5,125 bases of DNA from assembly GCA_044372405.1 (NCBI GenBank), contig JBILRW010000061.1:1-5125 (forward strand), written 5' to 3'. Position 1 is the first letter of the stretch. The number at the start of each line of letters is the position of its first letter. The stretch is from CANGYM01 sp044372405. GTDB taxonomy: Bacteria > Pseudomonadota > Alphaproteobacteria > JAJTHO01 > CANGYM01. Position numbers and translations under genes: made by a program. The notes below the pieces were generated by a model. The model searched no databases and was not told the DNA's origin. It was given only the letters and a program-made list of their open reading frames with translations. Shown in pieces: positions 1-5,125 of the stretch.

Positions 1-853
1 CCGCCGCTGCGGGGACCAGGGACAGCGGCGTCATGCCAGGTTGGGTATTGATTTCTAAAAAAGCGGGGCCTGTGCTGGCCGCTGGATCATACCGCCAATC
101 CACGCGGGCAACCCCCTCACAGCCCATGGCGTGATACAGAGCGACGGATTGATCCTGCAGGGTTTGGGTTAGGGCCTTATCCAGGGGCGCCGGAATGATA
201 AAATCGGCATGATGGTTGGGATCATATTTGGCTTTGTAATCGTAAAAGCCCGGACCGGCGTCAATTTCAATAATGGTCAGGGGTCGTCCCTCCACAATGC
301 CCACGGTGAGTTCACGCCCGGGAACATACCCCTCCGCCATAAAGGACGGGGGAAGCTGCGGCACGCACGACCGGGCCTGGCTTGCATCGCCCACAATAAA
401 AACCCCCAGGCTGGATCCCTCATCCACAGGCTTTAAAACCAGGGGATAGGGGAGCGTATCCCAAAAATCATCGGGCGTTCGCTCATCAATCCGCCAACAG
501 GGGGCGGTGTAAAGTCCAATATCCTCGGCAATCAACTTACTTTGAATTTTGTGCATGGCCAGGGCAGAGGCCAGCCGTCCGGAATGGGTATAACGCACCC
601 CCAGCGTATCCAAAATCCCCTGGATCGTGCCGTCTTCCCCCCCCGGACCATGAAGCGCATTGAAAACCAAGGTATCTGGCCAGGCCAGCAATTCCGGAAT
701 CCATTGCATCAAATCCCGCGTCACATCCAGCAGGCGATGGGGCAGCCCCAGACGCGTCAGGGCCTCTGCCACGCACCGGCCGCCGTTTTGGGAAACAGGA
801 CGCTCTCCCGACCAGCCGCCGTACAGGATGGTAATGGGGGGTAGTGTCGTCAT
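1..853 (-). CDS. ddl: D-alanine--D-alanine ligase, 3' end cut by the window edge
   Basis: Cytoplasmic ATP-grasp enzyme that joins two D-alanines, the dipeptide later added to UDP-MurNAc-tripeptide by MurF. I translated the minus strand by hand: 284 codons are visible and the frame is open to the edge. The family is usually about 300-310 residues, so only about 20 residues are missing. Visible motifs are the N-terminal YGGWSGERPVS (11-21, with Glu17), HGPGGEDGTIQG (68-79), the ATP-binding KPVDEGSSLGV (141-151), EGYVPGRELTVG (174-185), YDYKAKY (204-210) and the Mg/ATP-binding LEINTQPGMT (266-275). The ATG overlaps the murB stop as ATGA, with AGGAGA six bases upstream, which implies translational coupling to murB. 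In dcw clusters ftsQ commonly follows, so it may lie beyond the edge. Family assignment is secure. Whether it corresponds to ddlA or ddlB of other species cannot be judged, though its position next to murB favours the dcw copy. Confidence 0.96.
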   Translation of the reverse strand, partial: MTTLPPITILYGGWSGERPVSQNGGRCVAEALTRLGLPHRLLDVTRDLMQWIPELLAWPDTLVFNALHGPGGEDGTIQGILDTLGVRYTHSGRLASALAMHKIQSKLIAEDIGLYTAPCWRIDERTPDDFWDTLPYPLVLKPVDEGSSLGVFIVGDASQARSCVPQLPPSFMAEGYVPGRELTVGIVEGRPLTIIEIDAGPGFYDYKAKYDPNHHADFIIPAPLDKALTQTLQDQSVALYHAMGCEGVARVDWRYDPAASTGPAFLEINTQPGMTPLSLVPAAA

Positions 854-1725
854 AACGGGTCTCCTAATCGCTTAATTTCCCAGGAAAGCTCAATGCCGGT
901 TTGGGTCTGTACGGTCTTTCGGGCGTGGTTGCCCAGGGCCTCAAGGTCTGAAGACGTAGCCTGCCCCAGATTGATTAAAAAATTCGTATGCTTGGGGGAA
1001 ATTTGGGCCCCCCCCAAACGATACCCCCGCAAACCCGCCGCGTCAATCAGGGACCAGGCACTGTGACCCGGGGGATTTTTAAAGGTACTGCCGCCCGTTC
1101 GGGTATTCACCGGCTGATCCTCTTTGCGTTTTTGGCGGTGCTGAGTGATGGTGGATTCAATGGCTTGGGGGTCGCAGGGAACCCCCCGCAAAAGAACCTC
1201 CGTCACAATCATCCCCTCTGGCAGGGCGCTGGTGCGGTACCCAAAGGTGAGATCCGCTGCCTCTAAATGATAAATCCTTCCCTGCCGGTCTACCGCGGTG
1301 GCTGAAACAAAAATATCCGCCAAACATGACCCGGCCGCCCCGGCATTCATGGCCACAGCCCCGCCCAGCCAGCCCGGAATCCCGCAAAGAAACTCAAACC
1401 CCGATAACCCCCAGGAAACACTCTGATCCGCCACTTTCATATCGCGGCACGCCGCCCCCACGGCAACGGTGGTTTCATCGATGCGGGATAGTTCCGAAAA
1501 ACCCGCCCCCAACCGGATCACAACGCCGCGAACGCCCCCATCCCGAATCAAAACATTGGACATGCCGCCTAAAACCGTAACGGGGATGTCCGGGGAAAGG
1601 TCTTTGAGAAACAAAACCAAATCGTCCTGGGTTTTGGGTTCAAACAAAATCTCCGCCGGGCCACCAGTGCCAAACCAGCTGCGACTGCCCAGCGGGACGT
1701 TAGGACGGACAACTGAGGATAACAT
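850..1725 (-). CDS. murB: UDP-N-acetylenolpyruvoylglucosamine reductase
   Basis: FAD-dependent, NADPH-using reductase that converts UDP-GlcNAc-enolpyruvate to UDP-MurNAc, the second committed step of peptidoglycan synthesis, in the cytoplasm. The product is 291 residues. The FAD-binding part has WFGTGGPAE (17-25), GGMSNVLIRDGG (53-64) and GIPGWLGGAVAMNAG (115-129). FGYRTS (161-166) carries a conserved Tyr-Arg. The C-terminal substrate domain has GGSTFKNP (211-218), where Ser213 matches the family's proton donor, and SWEIKRLG (281-288), where Glu283 matches the conserved late glutamate. The compact length fits the type II group. The ATG at 1725 is the only usual start: the upstream frame has no GTG or TTG before a TGA. 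The protein therefore begins about 10-15 residues later than many relatives, and its Shine-Dalgarno is weak. It is the first gene of the murB-ddl unit, and murC is not adjacent upstream. Confidence 0.97.
   Translation of the reverse strand: MLSSVVRPNVPLGSRSWFGTGGPAEILFEPKTQDDLVLFLKDLSPDIPVTVLGGMSNVLIRDGGVRGVVIRLGAGFSELSRIDETTVAVGAACRDMKVADQSVSWGLSGFEFLCGIPGWLGGAVAMNAGAAGSCLADIFVSATAVDRQGRIYHLEAADLTFGYRTSALPEGMIVTEVLLRGVPCDPQAIESTITQHRQKRKEDQPVNTRTGGSTFKNPPGHSAWSLIDAAGLRGYRLGGAQISPKHTNFLINLGQATSSDLEALGNHARKTVQTQTGIELSWEIKRLGDPL
860..865 (-). promoter_or_regulatory. ribosome binding site of ddl
   Basis: AGGAGA on the minus strand, six bases before the ddl ATG and inside the last codons of murB. 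It is a near-consensus Shine-Dalgarno, so ddl can recruit ribosomes itself as well as by coupling through the ATGA overlap. It fixes the ddl start at 853. Confidence 0.8.
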
Positions 1726-1754
1726 AAGGCACCCAGTAACAAAAGACAGGCAAC

Positions 1755-1783
1755 AGAAAAGCCCGTCTTGTGTCTCTCGTCAA
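1755..1783 (-). promoter_or_regulatory. weak candidate promoter for murB-ddl
   Basis: On the minus strand a TTGACG -35-like hexamer (1783-1778) is followed after 17 bases by TTTTCT (1760-1755), which matches only three of six -10 positions. A second TTGACG lies seven bases further upstream (1790-1785) as a tandem CTTGACG repeat. A murB promoter must exist near here because the upstream neighbour is divergent, but the -10 is poor, so this is a guess. Confidence 0.2.
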
Positions 1784-1858
1784 GCGTCAAGGCGAAAACG
1801 GAAAAAATCAGGCTGTGGATCTTTCAAATTGACAACCATCCCCGTCTAACTTATTCCA

Positions 1859-1887
1859 TTGACAAACGTTCAGCAGTATCCTACATA
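1859..1887 (+). promoter_or_regulatory. sigma-70-type promoter of the tRNA-fMet gene
   Basis: A perfect -35 hexamer TTGACA (1859-1864) is followed by a 17-base spacer and TACATA (1882-1887) as the -10. TACGAT at 1886-1891 is an alternative -10 with a less favourable spacing. Transcription would start near 1894, about 15 bases before the mature tRNA 5' end, a typical leader length. Another exact TTGACA lies at 1829-1834, 17 bases before TATTCC (1852-1857), and may be a second weaker promoter or a decoy. A strong -35 suits an abundant stable RNA. Confidence 0.6.
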
Positions 1888-1908
1888 CGATCTCTGTCAC
1901 TTTTTTGA

Positions 1909-1985
<77 letters not shown>

Positions 1986-2032
1986 AGGCTTTCAAATAGT
2001 TATACGATTTTCTGATTTCTTAAAAATAATCT

Positions 2033-2054
2033 GGTGCCGCATGGGTGCCGCATA
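2033..2054. repeat. two tandem 11-bp repeats beside the IS left end
   Basis: GGTGCCGCATG at 2033-2043 is followed directly by GGTGCCGCATA at 2044-2054, ten of eleven bases identical. The pair lies 48 bases after the tRNA and ends three bases before the left IS end. It is too short for a firm role: it may be the edge of a dispersed repeat, a protein-binding site or chance. The rest of 1986-2032 is AT-rich and shows no gene. Confidence 0.6.
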
Positions 2055-2057
2055 GTA

Positions 2058-2083
2058 TACCCCTATCGACTGAAGAGTAGCGT
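2058..2083 (+). repeat. left terminal inverted repeat of the IS
   Basis: Starts TACCCCT and contains GAAGAGTA at 2072-2079. It matches the reverse complement of the right end at 20 of 26 positions. The inner block GAAGAGTA is perfectly conserved while the seven bases between the two blocks are not, a layout suggesting a cleavage-end block and a separate transposase-binding block. Confidence 0.82.
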
Positions 2084-2112
2084 CATTGATTTATCTGTGT
2101 TAGAAGTGAGGG

Positions 2113-3153
2113 ATGACGAACAAAAAGAAGATTCTGGATTTAACAGAGCGCAGCGTCCTGATCAAACGGCACAGGACGGAGCGGGATGGTCGTGTTCGGG
2201 ACCGGATCAAGGCCGTATTATGGTCAAATGACGGTTTAACGGCCCAACAGATTGCTAAATTATTGTTTATTGACGAACAAACGGTGCGCCAGCATTTGCT
2301 GGATTATCAGGAATCTGAGAAATTGAAGCCGGAAAACGGGGGGTCTTCGCCCAAATTGAACCGCGAACAGACAGCCGAGTTGACGCAGCATTTGGACGAT
2401 ACGCTGTATGCCAAAATCAAGGATATTTGTGCGTATGTCTTTGAAACGTATGGGATTATTTACAGCGTTCGGGGGATGACGGATTGGCTGAAGCGTCAGG
2501 GCTTTACGTTTCATCAGCCGTGCGGGGTGCCCGCCAAAGCGGATGCAGCGGCGCAGGAAGTCTTTGTAAAAGAATACGAAAAACTGAAATCGACCTTGCC
2601 CGAGGGGGATCATATTCTGTTTATGGATGGCGTGCACCCCAGTCACGCCGTGCGTTTTGTGCGCGGTTGGATCCGCAAAGGCCGTCGGGTCGAGATCCCC
2701 ACCAACGCCAGCCAGAAACGGATGAACCTATTGGGGGCGTTAAATTTGGAATCTATGACGCTGAATCGTAAGGATTATTTGACGTTGAATGCTGATTCGG
2801 TCATTGATTTCCTGGCGTTTTTGCTGGTGACCATACCCACGGGGATTTTGCACATCATTCTGGACAAAGGACGGTACAACTACTGCCAAGCCGTGTGGGA
2901 TTTTGTGGAGAAAAATCCAAGAATAACATTGCACTATCTTCCGTCTTATTCCCCCAATCTCAGTGTCATCGAGCCCGCATGGAAAATCATGCACGAACAC
3001 ACCACAAACAATCAATACCACCGCACTTACAAAGACTTTACCGAAAAAATCAACGAATTCTTCGACAAAACCTTCCCCGAAAACGCCAAACACTGGATCG
3101 ACCGACTCTCGGATAACTTCCGCGTCCTTAACTCGCCCCTCACATCAACCTAA
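2113..3153 (+). CDS. IS630-family DDE transposase
   Basis: A 346-residue transposase that binds the inverted repeats and cuts and joins the IS at TA sites. Residues 30-65 form a helix-turn-helix-like segment (GLTAQQIAKLLFIDEQTVRQ at 41-60). Residues 81-140 look like the second winged-helix region and linker. The catalytic core has Asp172 in FMDGVH, Asp251 in IILDKGRYN and Glu287 in SVIEPAWKIMH. The 35 residues between the last two acidic residues, and the LPSYSPNLSVIE motif, are typical of IS630. LDKGRYN differs from the commoner LDNA-x-x-H form. The start is the ATG at 2113, because an in-frame TGA lies at 2107-2109. GAGG sits only a few bases ahead, so initiation may be poor. All motifs are intact with no frameshift. 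Codon third bases switch sharply near 2920: residues 41-90 have 20 G-ending and 8 C-ending codons, residues 297-346 have 3 and 30. Confidence 0.93.
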   Translation: MTNKKKILDLTERSVLIKRHRTERDGRVRDRIKAVLWSNDGLTAQQIAKLLFIDEQTVRQHLLDYQESEKLKPENGGSSPKLNREQTAELTQHLDDTLYAKIKDICAYVFETYGIIYSVRGMTDWLKRQGFTFHQPCGVPAKADAAAQEVFVKEYEKLKSTLPEGDHILFMDGVHPSHAVRFVRGWIRKGRRVEIPTNASQKRMNLLGALNLESMTLNRKDYLTLNADSVIDFLAFLLVTIPTGILHIILDKGRYNYCQAVWDFVEKNPRITLHYLPSYSPNLSVIEPAWKIMHEHTTNNQYHRTYKDFTEKINEFFDKTFPENAKHWIDRLSDNFRVLNSPLTST

Positions 3154-3154
3154 A

Positions 3155-3180
3155 ACGGTACTCTTCGTTTGCGAGGGGTA
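3155..3180 (-). repeat. right terminal inverted repeat of the IS
   Basis: The reverse complement starts TACCCCT and contains GAAGAGTA, pairing with the left end. It begins one base after the transposase stop codon (3151-3153), so the coding region runs to the very edge of the terminal repeat. The outer TA at 3181-3182 is followed by only two bases before the guaA stop triplet. Confidence 0.82.
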
Positions 3181-3184
3181 TATG

Positions 3185-4741
3185 TTACGCCCACTCAATA
3201 GTCGCCGGGGGTTTGGACGTCACATCATACACCACCCGATTCACCCCGCGCACGGCGTTGATGATTTTATTCGCTGTTTGGGACAAAAAGGCATGGGAAA
3301 ACGGGTAGCTTTCCGCCGTCATCCCGTCCAGCGACGTCACGGCCCGCAGGGCAATGACCGATTCGAAACTGCGCGCATCGCCCATAACGCCCACGGTTTG
3401 CACGGGCAAGAGAACACAAAATGCCTGCCAGATCTCGTGATACAGCCCCGCTTCGTGCAGGGCGTTGATGTAAATGGCATCGGCTTCGCGGAGGATTTTC
3501 AGCTTTTCCGGCGTAATGGCATCGGGAATCCGCACGGCAAGGCCGGGACCCGGGAAGGGATGACGGTTCAAAATACTGGGATCCAGGCCCAGTTCCGCGC
3601 CCAACAGGCGGACTTCGTCCTTAAAGAGCATCCGCAGGGGTTCCAGCAGCGTCAAATTCATTTTTTCTGGCAAGCCCCCCACGTTATGATGGGATTTAAT
3701 GGTGGCGCTGGGCCCGCCGTGGGGGGATGTGGACTCAATCACATCGGGATACAGAGTGCCCTGCGCTAAGAACGTAAAGGTCTTCCCTGTGCTGCGAATA
3801 TGCTGATCAAAAACGTCGATAAAGGTTTTGCCAATGATTTTGCGTTTTTCTTCGGGATCCACGATCCCCTCTAGCCGAGAGAGAAAAATGTCTGAGGCAT
3901 CCACGTCCTCAAGGGGCAAATGATGGGTATCGCGATAGGTTTGCAGCACCTGTTTGGCTTCGTTCAGGCGCAGAAGGCCATTGTCCACAAACACACACCG
4001 CAGCTGATCCCCCAAAATCCGGTGCAGCAGCAGCGCGGTGACGGAGGAATCCACCCCCCCCGAAAGGGCGCATAAAACATTGTGATCCCCGACGGTTTCC
4101 CGAATTTTCGGGGTCATGTCGTCTAAATAGCCCCGCATTGTCCAATGCTGCGTTATCCCACAAATGCGGCGAGCAAAGGATTCCAGCAGGGCCGAGCCCG
4201 TGGGGGTATGAATGACCTCTGGATGGAACTGAACACCGTAGAAATTGCGGGCTTCATCGGCAATGGCGGCGTGGGGAATGCTGCCGGTGCGGGCCACGGT
4301 GACAAAGCCAGGGGGGAGTGTGGCGATATGATCACTGTGGCTCATCCAAACCGTGTGGGGCGTTTCGGGCTGCCAAATCTCCGCCAGCCAGCGCGTGGGG
4401 GCGGTGACAAAGCAATCCGCGTGGCCAAATTCCCGTTTTTGGGAACTTTCCACCCGTCCACCCAGCAGATGCACTAAGGCCTGCATCCCGTAACAAATCC
4501 CCAGAACGGGGATGCCGGCGGTGAACAGGGCGGCTTCGGGCAGAAAGCTGTCCGCATCATGAACCGACGCCGGTCCGCCGGATAAAATAATCCCCAAGGG
4601 TTTTTTTGCGAGAATGGTTTTCAGCGGTGTATGGGCCGGCACGATTTCACAAAAAACCTGGGACAACCGCAGCCGCCGCGCAATCAGGGCCGTGACCTGA
4701 GACCCATAATCCACAATCACCAGCGTTTGTTTCTGATCCAT
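3185..4741 (-). CDS. guaA: GMP synthase (glutamine-hydrolysing)
   Basis: Cytoplasmic enzyme that aminates XMP to GMP using glutamine and ATP, the last step of guanine nucleotide synthesis. The product is 518 residues, close to the 525 of E. coli. The N-terminal class I glutamine amidotransferase domain (about 1-195) has VDYGSQ (10-15), the nucleophile Cys83 in GICYGMQ and the partners His173 and Glu175 in QFHPEV. The ATP-pyrophosphatase domain (about 205-400) has the P-loop SGGVDSS (227-233), VFVDNGLLR (250-258) and NRHPFPGPGLAVR (392-404). The C-terminal dimerisation domain ends KPPATIEWA, matching the family's usual ending. The start ATG is preceded by AAGGG very close and by AGGGA about nine bases upstream. 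The gene appears to stand alone here: no guaB is seen within 384 bases upstream, and an IS follows its stop. The stop codon is intact, so the protein should be functional. Confidence 0.98.
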   Translation of the reverse strand: MDQKQTLVIVDYGSQVTALIARRLRLSQVFCEIVPAHTPLKTILAKKPLGIILSGGPASVHDADSFLPEAALFTAGIPVLGICYGMQALVHLLGGRVESSQKREFGHADCFVTAPTRWLAEIWQPETPHTVWMSHSDHIATLPPGFVTVARTGSIPHAAIADEARNFYGVQFHPEVIHTPTGSALLESFARRICGITQHWTMRGYLDDMTPKIRETVGDHNVLCALSGGVDSSVTALLLHRILGDQLRCVFVDNGLLRLNEAKQVLQTYRDTHHLPLEDVDASDIFLSRLEGIVDPEEKRKIIGKTFIDVFDQHIRSTGKTFTFLAQGTLYPDVIESTSPHGGPSATIKSHHNVGGLPEKMNLTLLEPLRMLFKDEVRLLGAELGLDPSILNRHPFPGPGLAVRIPDAITPEKLKILREADAIYINALHEAGLYHEIWQAFCVLLPVQTVGVMGDARSFESVIALRAVTSLDGMTAESYPFSHAFLSQTANKIINAVRGVNRVVYDVTSKPPATIEWA

Positions 4742-4773
4742 ACCCTTAACTTCCCTGTTTCATCGAAAAACAC

Positions 4774-4802
4774 ACCATACAGAAACGAAAAGGGGCGGGC
4801 AA
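4774..4802 (-). promoter_or_regulatory. candidate guaA promoter
   Basis: On the minus strand TTGCCC (4802-4797) and TATGGT (4779-4774) are separated by 17 bases, each matching four of six consensus positions. Transcription would start near 4767 and give a leader of about 25 bases. The spacer and -35 overlap a G-rich tract on the other strand. The sequence AAAACACACCA (plus strand) occurs at 4767-4777, across the expected start region, and again at 4812-4822; it could be a pair of operator half sites. This is inference from hexamer matches only. Confidence 0.35.
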
Positions 4803-4811
4803 GGGGTGGGG
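4792..4811 (+). other. G-quadruplex motif upstream of guaA
   Basis: Four G runs of 4, 3, 4 and 4 bases separated by loops of 1, 3 and 1 base, which satisfies the standard G4 pattern with very short loops. The G-rich strand is the template strand of guaA. The motif covers the candidate -35 and much of the spacer, so folding could affect initiation. The function is inferred. Confidence 0.6.
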
Positions 4812-4840
4812 AAAACACACCAGAGCCGTTAATTTCTGAT

Positions 4841-5006
4841 TGTCATCCCGGACAAGCTCGCACAGCGAACGCAGATCCGGTATCCAGCGCAACTGTCAAA
4901 AGGCACAGCCTTTTGCCTTTATATTCTTTAAAAAACAAAGAATAAAACGCTTCGCGTTTTGGCATATATGCTGGATCCTGTCGGGGCGCTTGCTACGTTC
5001 GCTTAT
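4841..5006. repeat. hairpin-rich, dispersed-repeat-like palindromic element
   Basis: No gene is seen in 4742-5125; this block fills much of it. It opens with TGTCATCCCGGACAAGC and contains TATCCAGC, a wording that recalls the palindromic intergenic repeats scattered through many alphaproteobacterial genomes. Its arms are inverted: AGCGAACGCAG (4864-4874) with CTACGTTCGCT (4993-5003), ten of eleven pairs, and ATCCAGC (4882-4888) with GCTGGAT (4970-4976), exact. Between the arms lie several smaller hairpins. The repeat nature is inferred from sequence style and symmetry, since only one copy is in view. Confidence 0.6.
4897..4971. repeat. chain of short perfect hairpins inside the repeat
   Basis: Successive perfect inverted repeats are CAAAAGGC/GCCTTTTG with loop ACA (4897-4915), TATTCTTT/AAAGAATA with a seven-base loop (4922-4944), AAAACGC/GCGTTTT with loop TTC (4944-4960) and the palindrome GCATATATGC (4962-4971). 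A further imperfect one, GCTCGC/GCGAAC, also has loop ACA (4856-4870). There is no U-run typical of an intrinsic terminator, although 4897-4915 followed by TTT could act weakly. Confidence 0.7.
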
Positions 5007-5049
5007 ATCTTCTTTTCAGCTTTTAAAAGAGTCGCTATTTTTTAGAAGC

Positions 5050-5116
5050 GGGCGTGAGAGACCGTAAGTGCGCTAAGTCTTTGAAAGACTGTGGACCAGA
5101 TTACGTCCTCACGCCC
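5050..5116. repeat. 67-nt interrupted inverted repeat, possible structured RNA
   Basis: GGGCGTGAG (5050-5058) pairs exactly with CTCACGCCC (5108-5116). After one bulged base GAC (5060-5062) pairs with GTC (5105-5107), and after another GTAA (5064-5067) pairs with TTAC (5101-5104), giving 16 pairs in one arm. Inside sits a separate hairpin AGTCTT/AAGACT with loop TGA (5076-5090). I do not recognise it as 4.5S, 6S, 5S, tmRNA, RNase P RNA or a tRNA. It may be a small RNA, a leader structure or the end of a mobile or palindromic element continuing past the window. Confidence 0.5.
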
Positions 5117-5125
5117 AAGGTGCCG

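Larger units (their letters stand above)
2058..3180 (+). mobile_element. IS630-family insertion sequence, complete
   Basis: An 1123-bp element with one transposase gene, bounded by imperfect 26-bp inverted repeats. Both ends begin TACCCCT, then differ, then share GAAGAGTA and CGT (20 of 26 match). TA lies immediately outside on each side (2056-2057 and 3181-3182), which fits the TA target preference and duplication known for IS630/Tc1-mariner elements. Both ends and the transposase are intact, so it may still be mobile. It has landed between the 3' ends of tRNA-fMet and guaA without breaking a gene. The transposase reads toward guaA, which is on the opposite strand. Confidence 0.88.

Noticed and set aside
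1469..1849. Plus-strand open frame of 126 codons antisense to the murB 5' part and intergenic region
   Set aside because: It is opposite a certain gene, rich in Pro, Arg and Ser as antisense frames often are, and has no family motif.
1986..2057. Prophage or island attachment site downstream of tRNA-fMet
   Set aside because: No duplicate of the tRNA 3' end and no integrase gene is visible. The only mobile element is an IS630, which targets TA.
2260..3093. Minus-strand open frames inside the IS (128 and 117 codons)
   Set aside because: Shadows of the transposase gene. IS630 elements of this type carry a single gene.
2963..3769. Plus-strand open frame of 268 codons spanning the IS end and guaA
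   Set aside because: It runs through the transposase in another frame and antisense to guaA, both of which have full family motifs. Its translation has no recognisable domain.
4897..4920. Intrinsic terminator
   Set aside because: The hairpin is good, but the following U-run is short and interrupted by GCC, and no gene ends just upstream in that direction.
4841..5006. CRISPR array
   Set aside because: The units are different hairpins of differing sequence and spacing, not identical direct repeats with unique spacers.
5042..5125. Minus-strand open frame of 27 codons entering from the right edge and ending in TAA
   Set aside because: A frame this short is open by chance quite often, the peptide resembles nothing I know, and the same bases form a strong inverted repeat. 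It should be revisited if sequence to the right is available.
5050..5125. A tRNA or tRNA-like gene in the right-edge structure
   Set aside because: The outer stem is nine pairs, no T-loop sequence like TTCAAAT is present, and only one internal hairpin is seen where a tRNA needs three arms.

Overview
The window looks like a chromosomal segment from an alphaproteobacterium. The MurB, Ddl and GuaA proteins have alphaproteobacterial-type motifs, and murB is followed by ddl in the order of the dcw (division and cell wall) cluster. Base composition is roughly balanced to slightly GC-rich by eye. One IS and a dispersed-repeat-like hairpin cluster would suit a genome rich in repeats, but the genus cannot be fixed from this sequence.

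Layout, left to right. Positions 1-1725 (minus strand) hold a two-gene cell-wall operon, murB then ddl. The genes overlap by 4 bases (ATGA), and ddl runs off the left edge with about 284 codons visible. Positions 1726-1908 are a divergent intergenic region carrying the promoter of an initiator tRNA-fMet gene (1909-1985, plus strand, CCA encoded). After a short AT-rich stretch and an 11-bp tandem repeat comes an intact IS630-family element (2058-3180) with imperfect 26-bp inverted ends, flanking TA dinucleotides and one full-length DDE transposase (2113-3153). The IS stops 4 bases short of the stop codon of guaA (3185-4741, minus strand; GMP synthase, complete). Positions 4742-5125 hold no convincing gene. 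They contain a candidate guaA promoter overlapping a tight G-quadruplex motif, a hairpin-rich repeat at 4841-5006, and a separate long interrupted inverted repeat at 5050-5116.

Functionally, MurB and Ddl make the UDP-MurNAc and D-Ala-D-Ala precursors of peptidoglycan, GuaA makes GMP, and the tRNA starts translation. These are all housekeeping functions and the genes appear intact. The accessory material is the IS and the repeats. Before the IS arrived, tRNA-fMet and guaA would have been tail-to-tail neighbours about 200 bp apart.

No new defence, metabolic or mobile system could be demonstrated. The signals most worth checking are the abrupt change in codon third-base use inside the transposase, the chain of hairpins upstream of guaA, the 67-nt foldable segment at the right edge, the A-U pair in the initiator tRNA anticodon stem, and an 8-G tract at a Gly-Gly motif in each of the three chromosomal protein genes.
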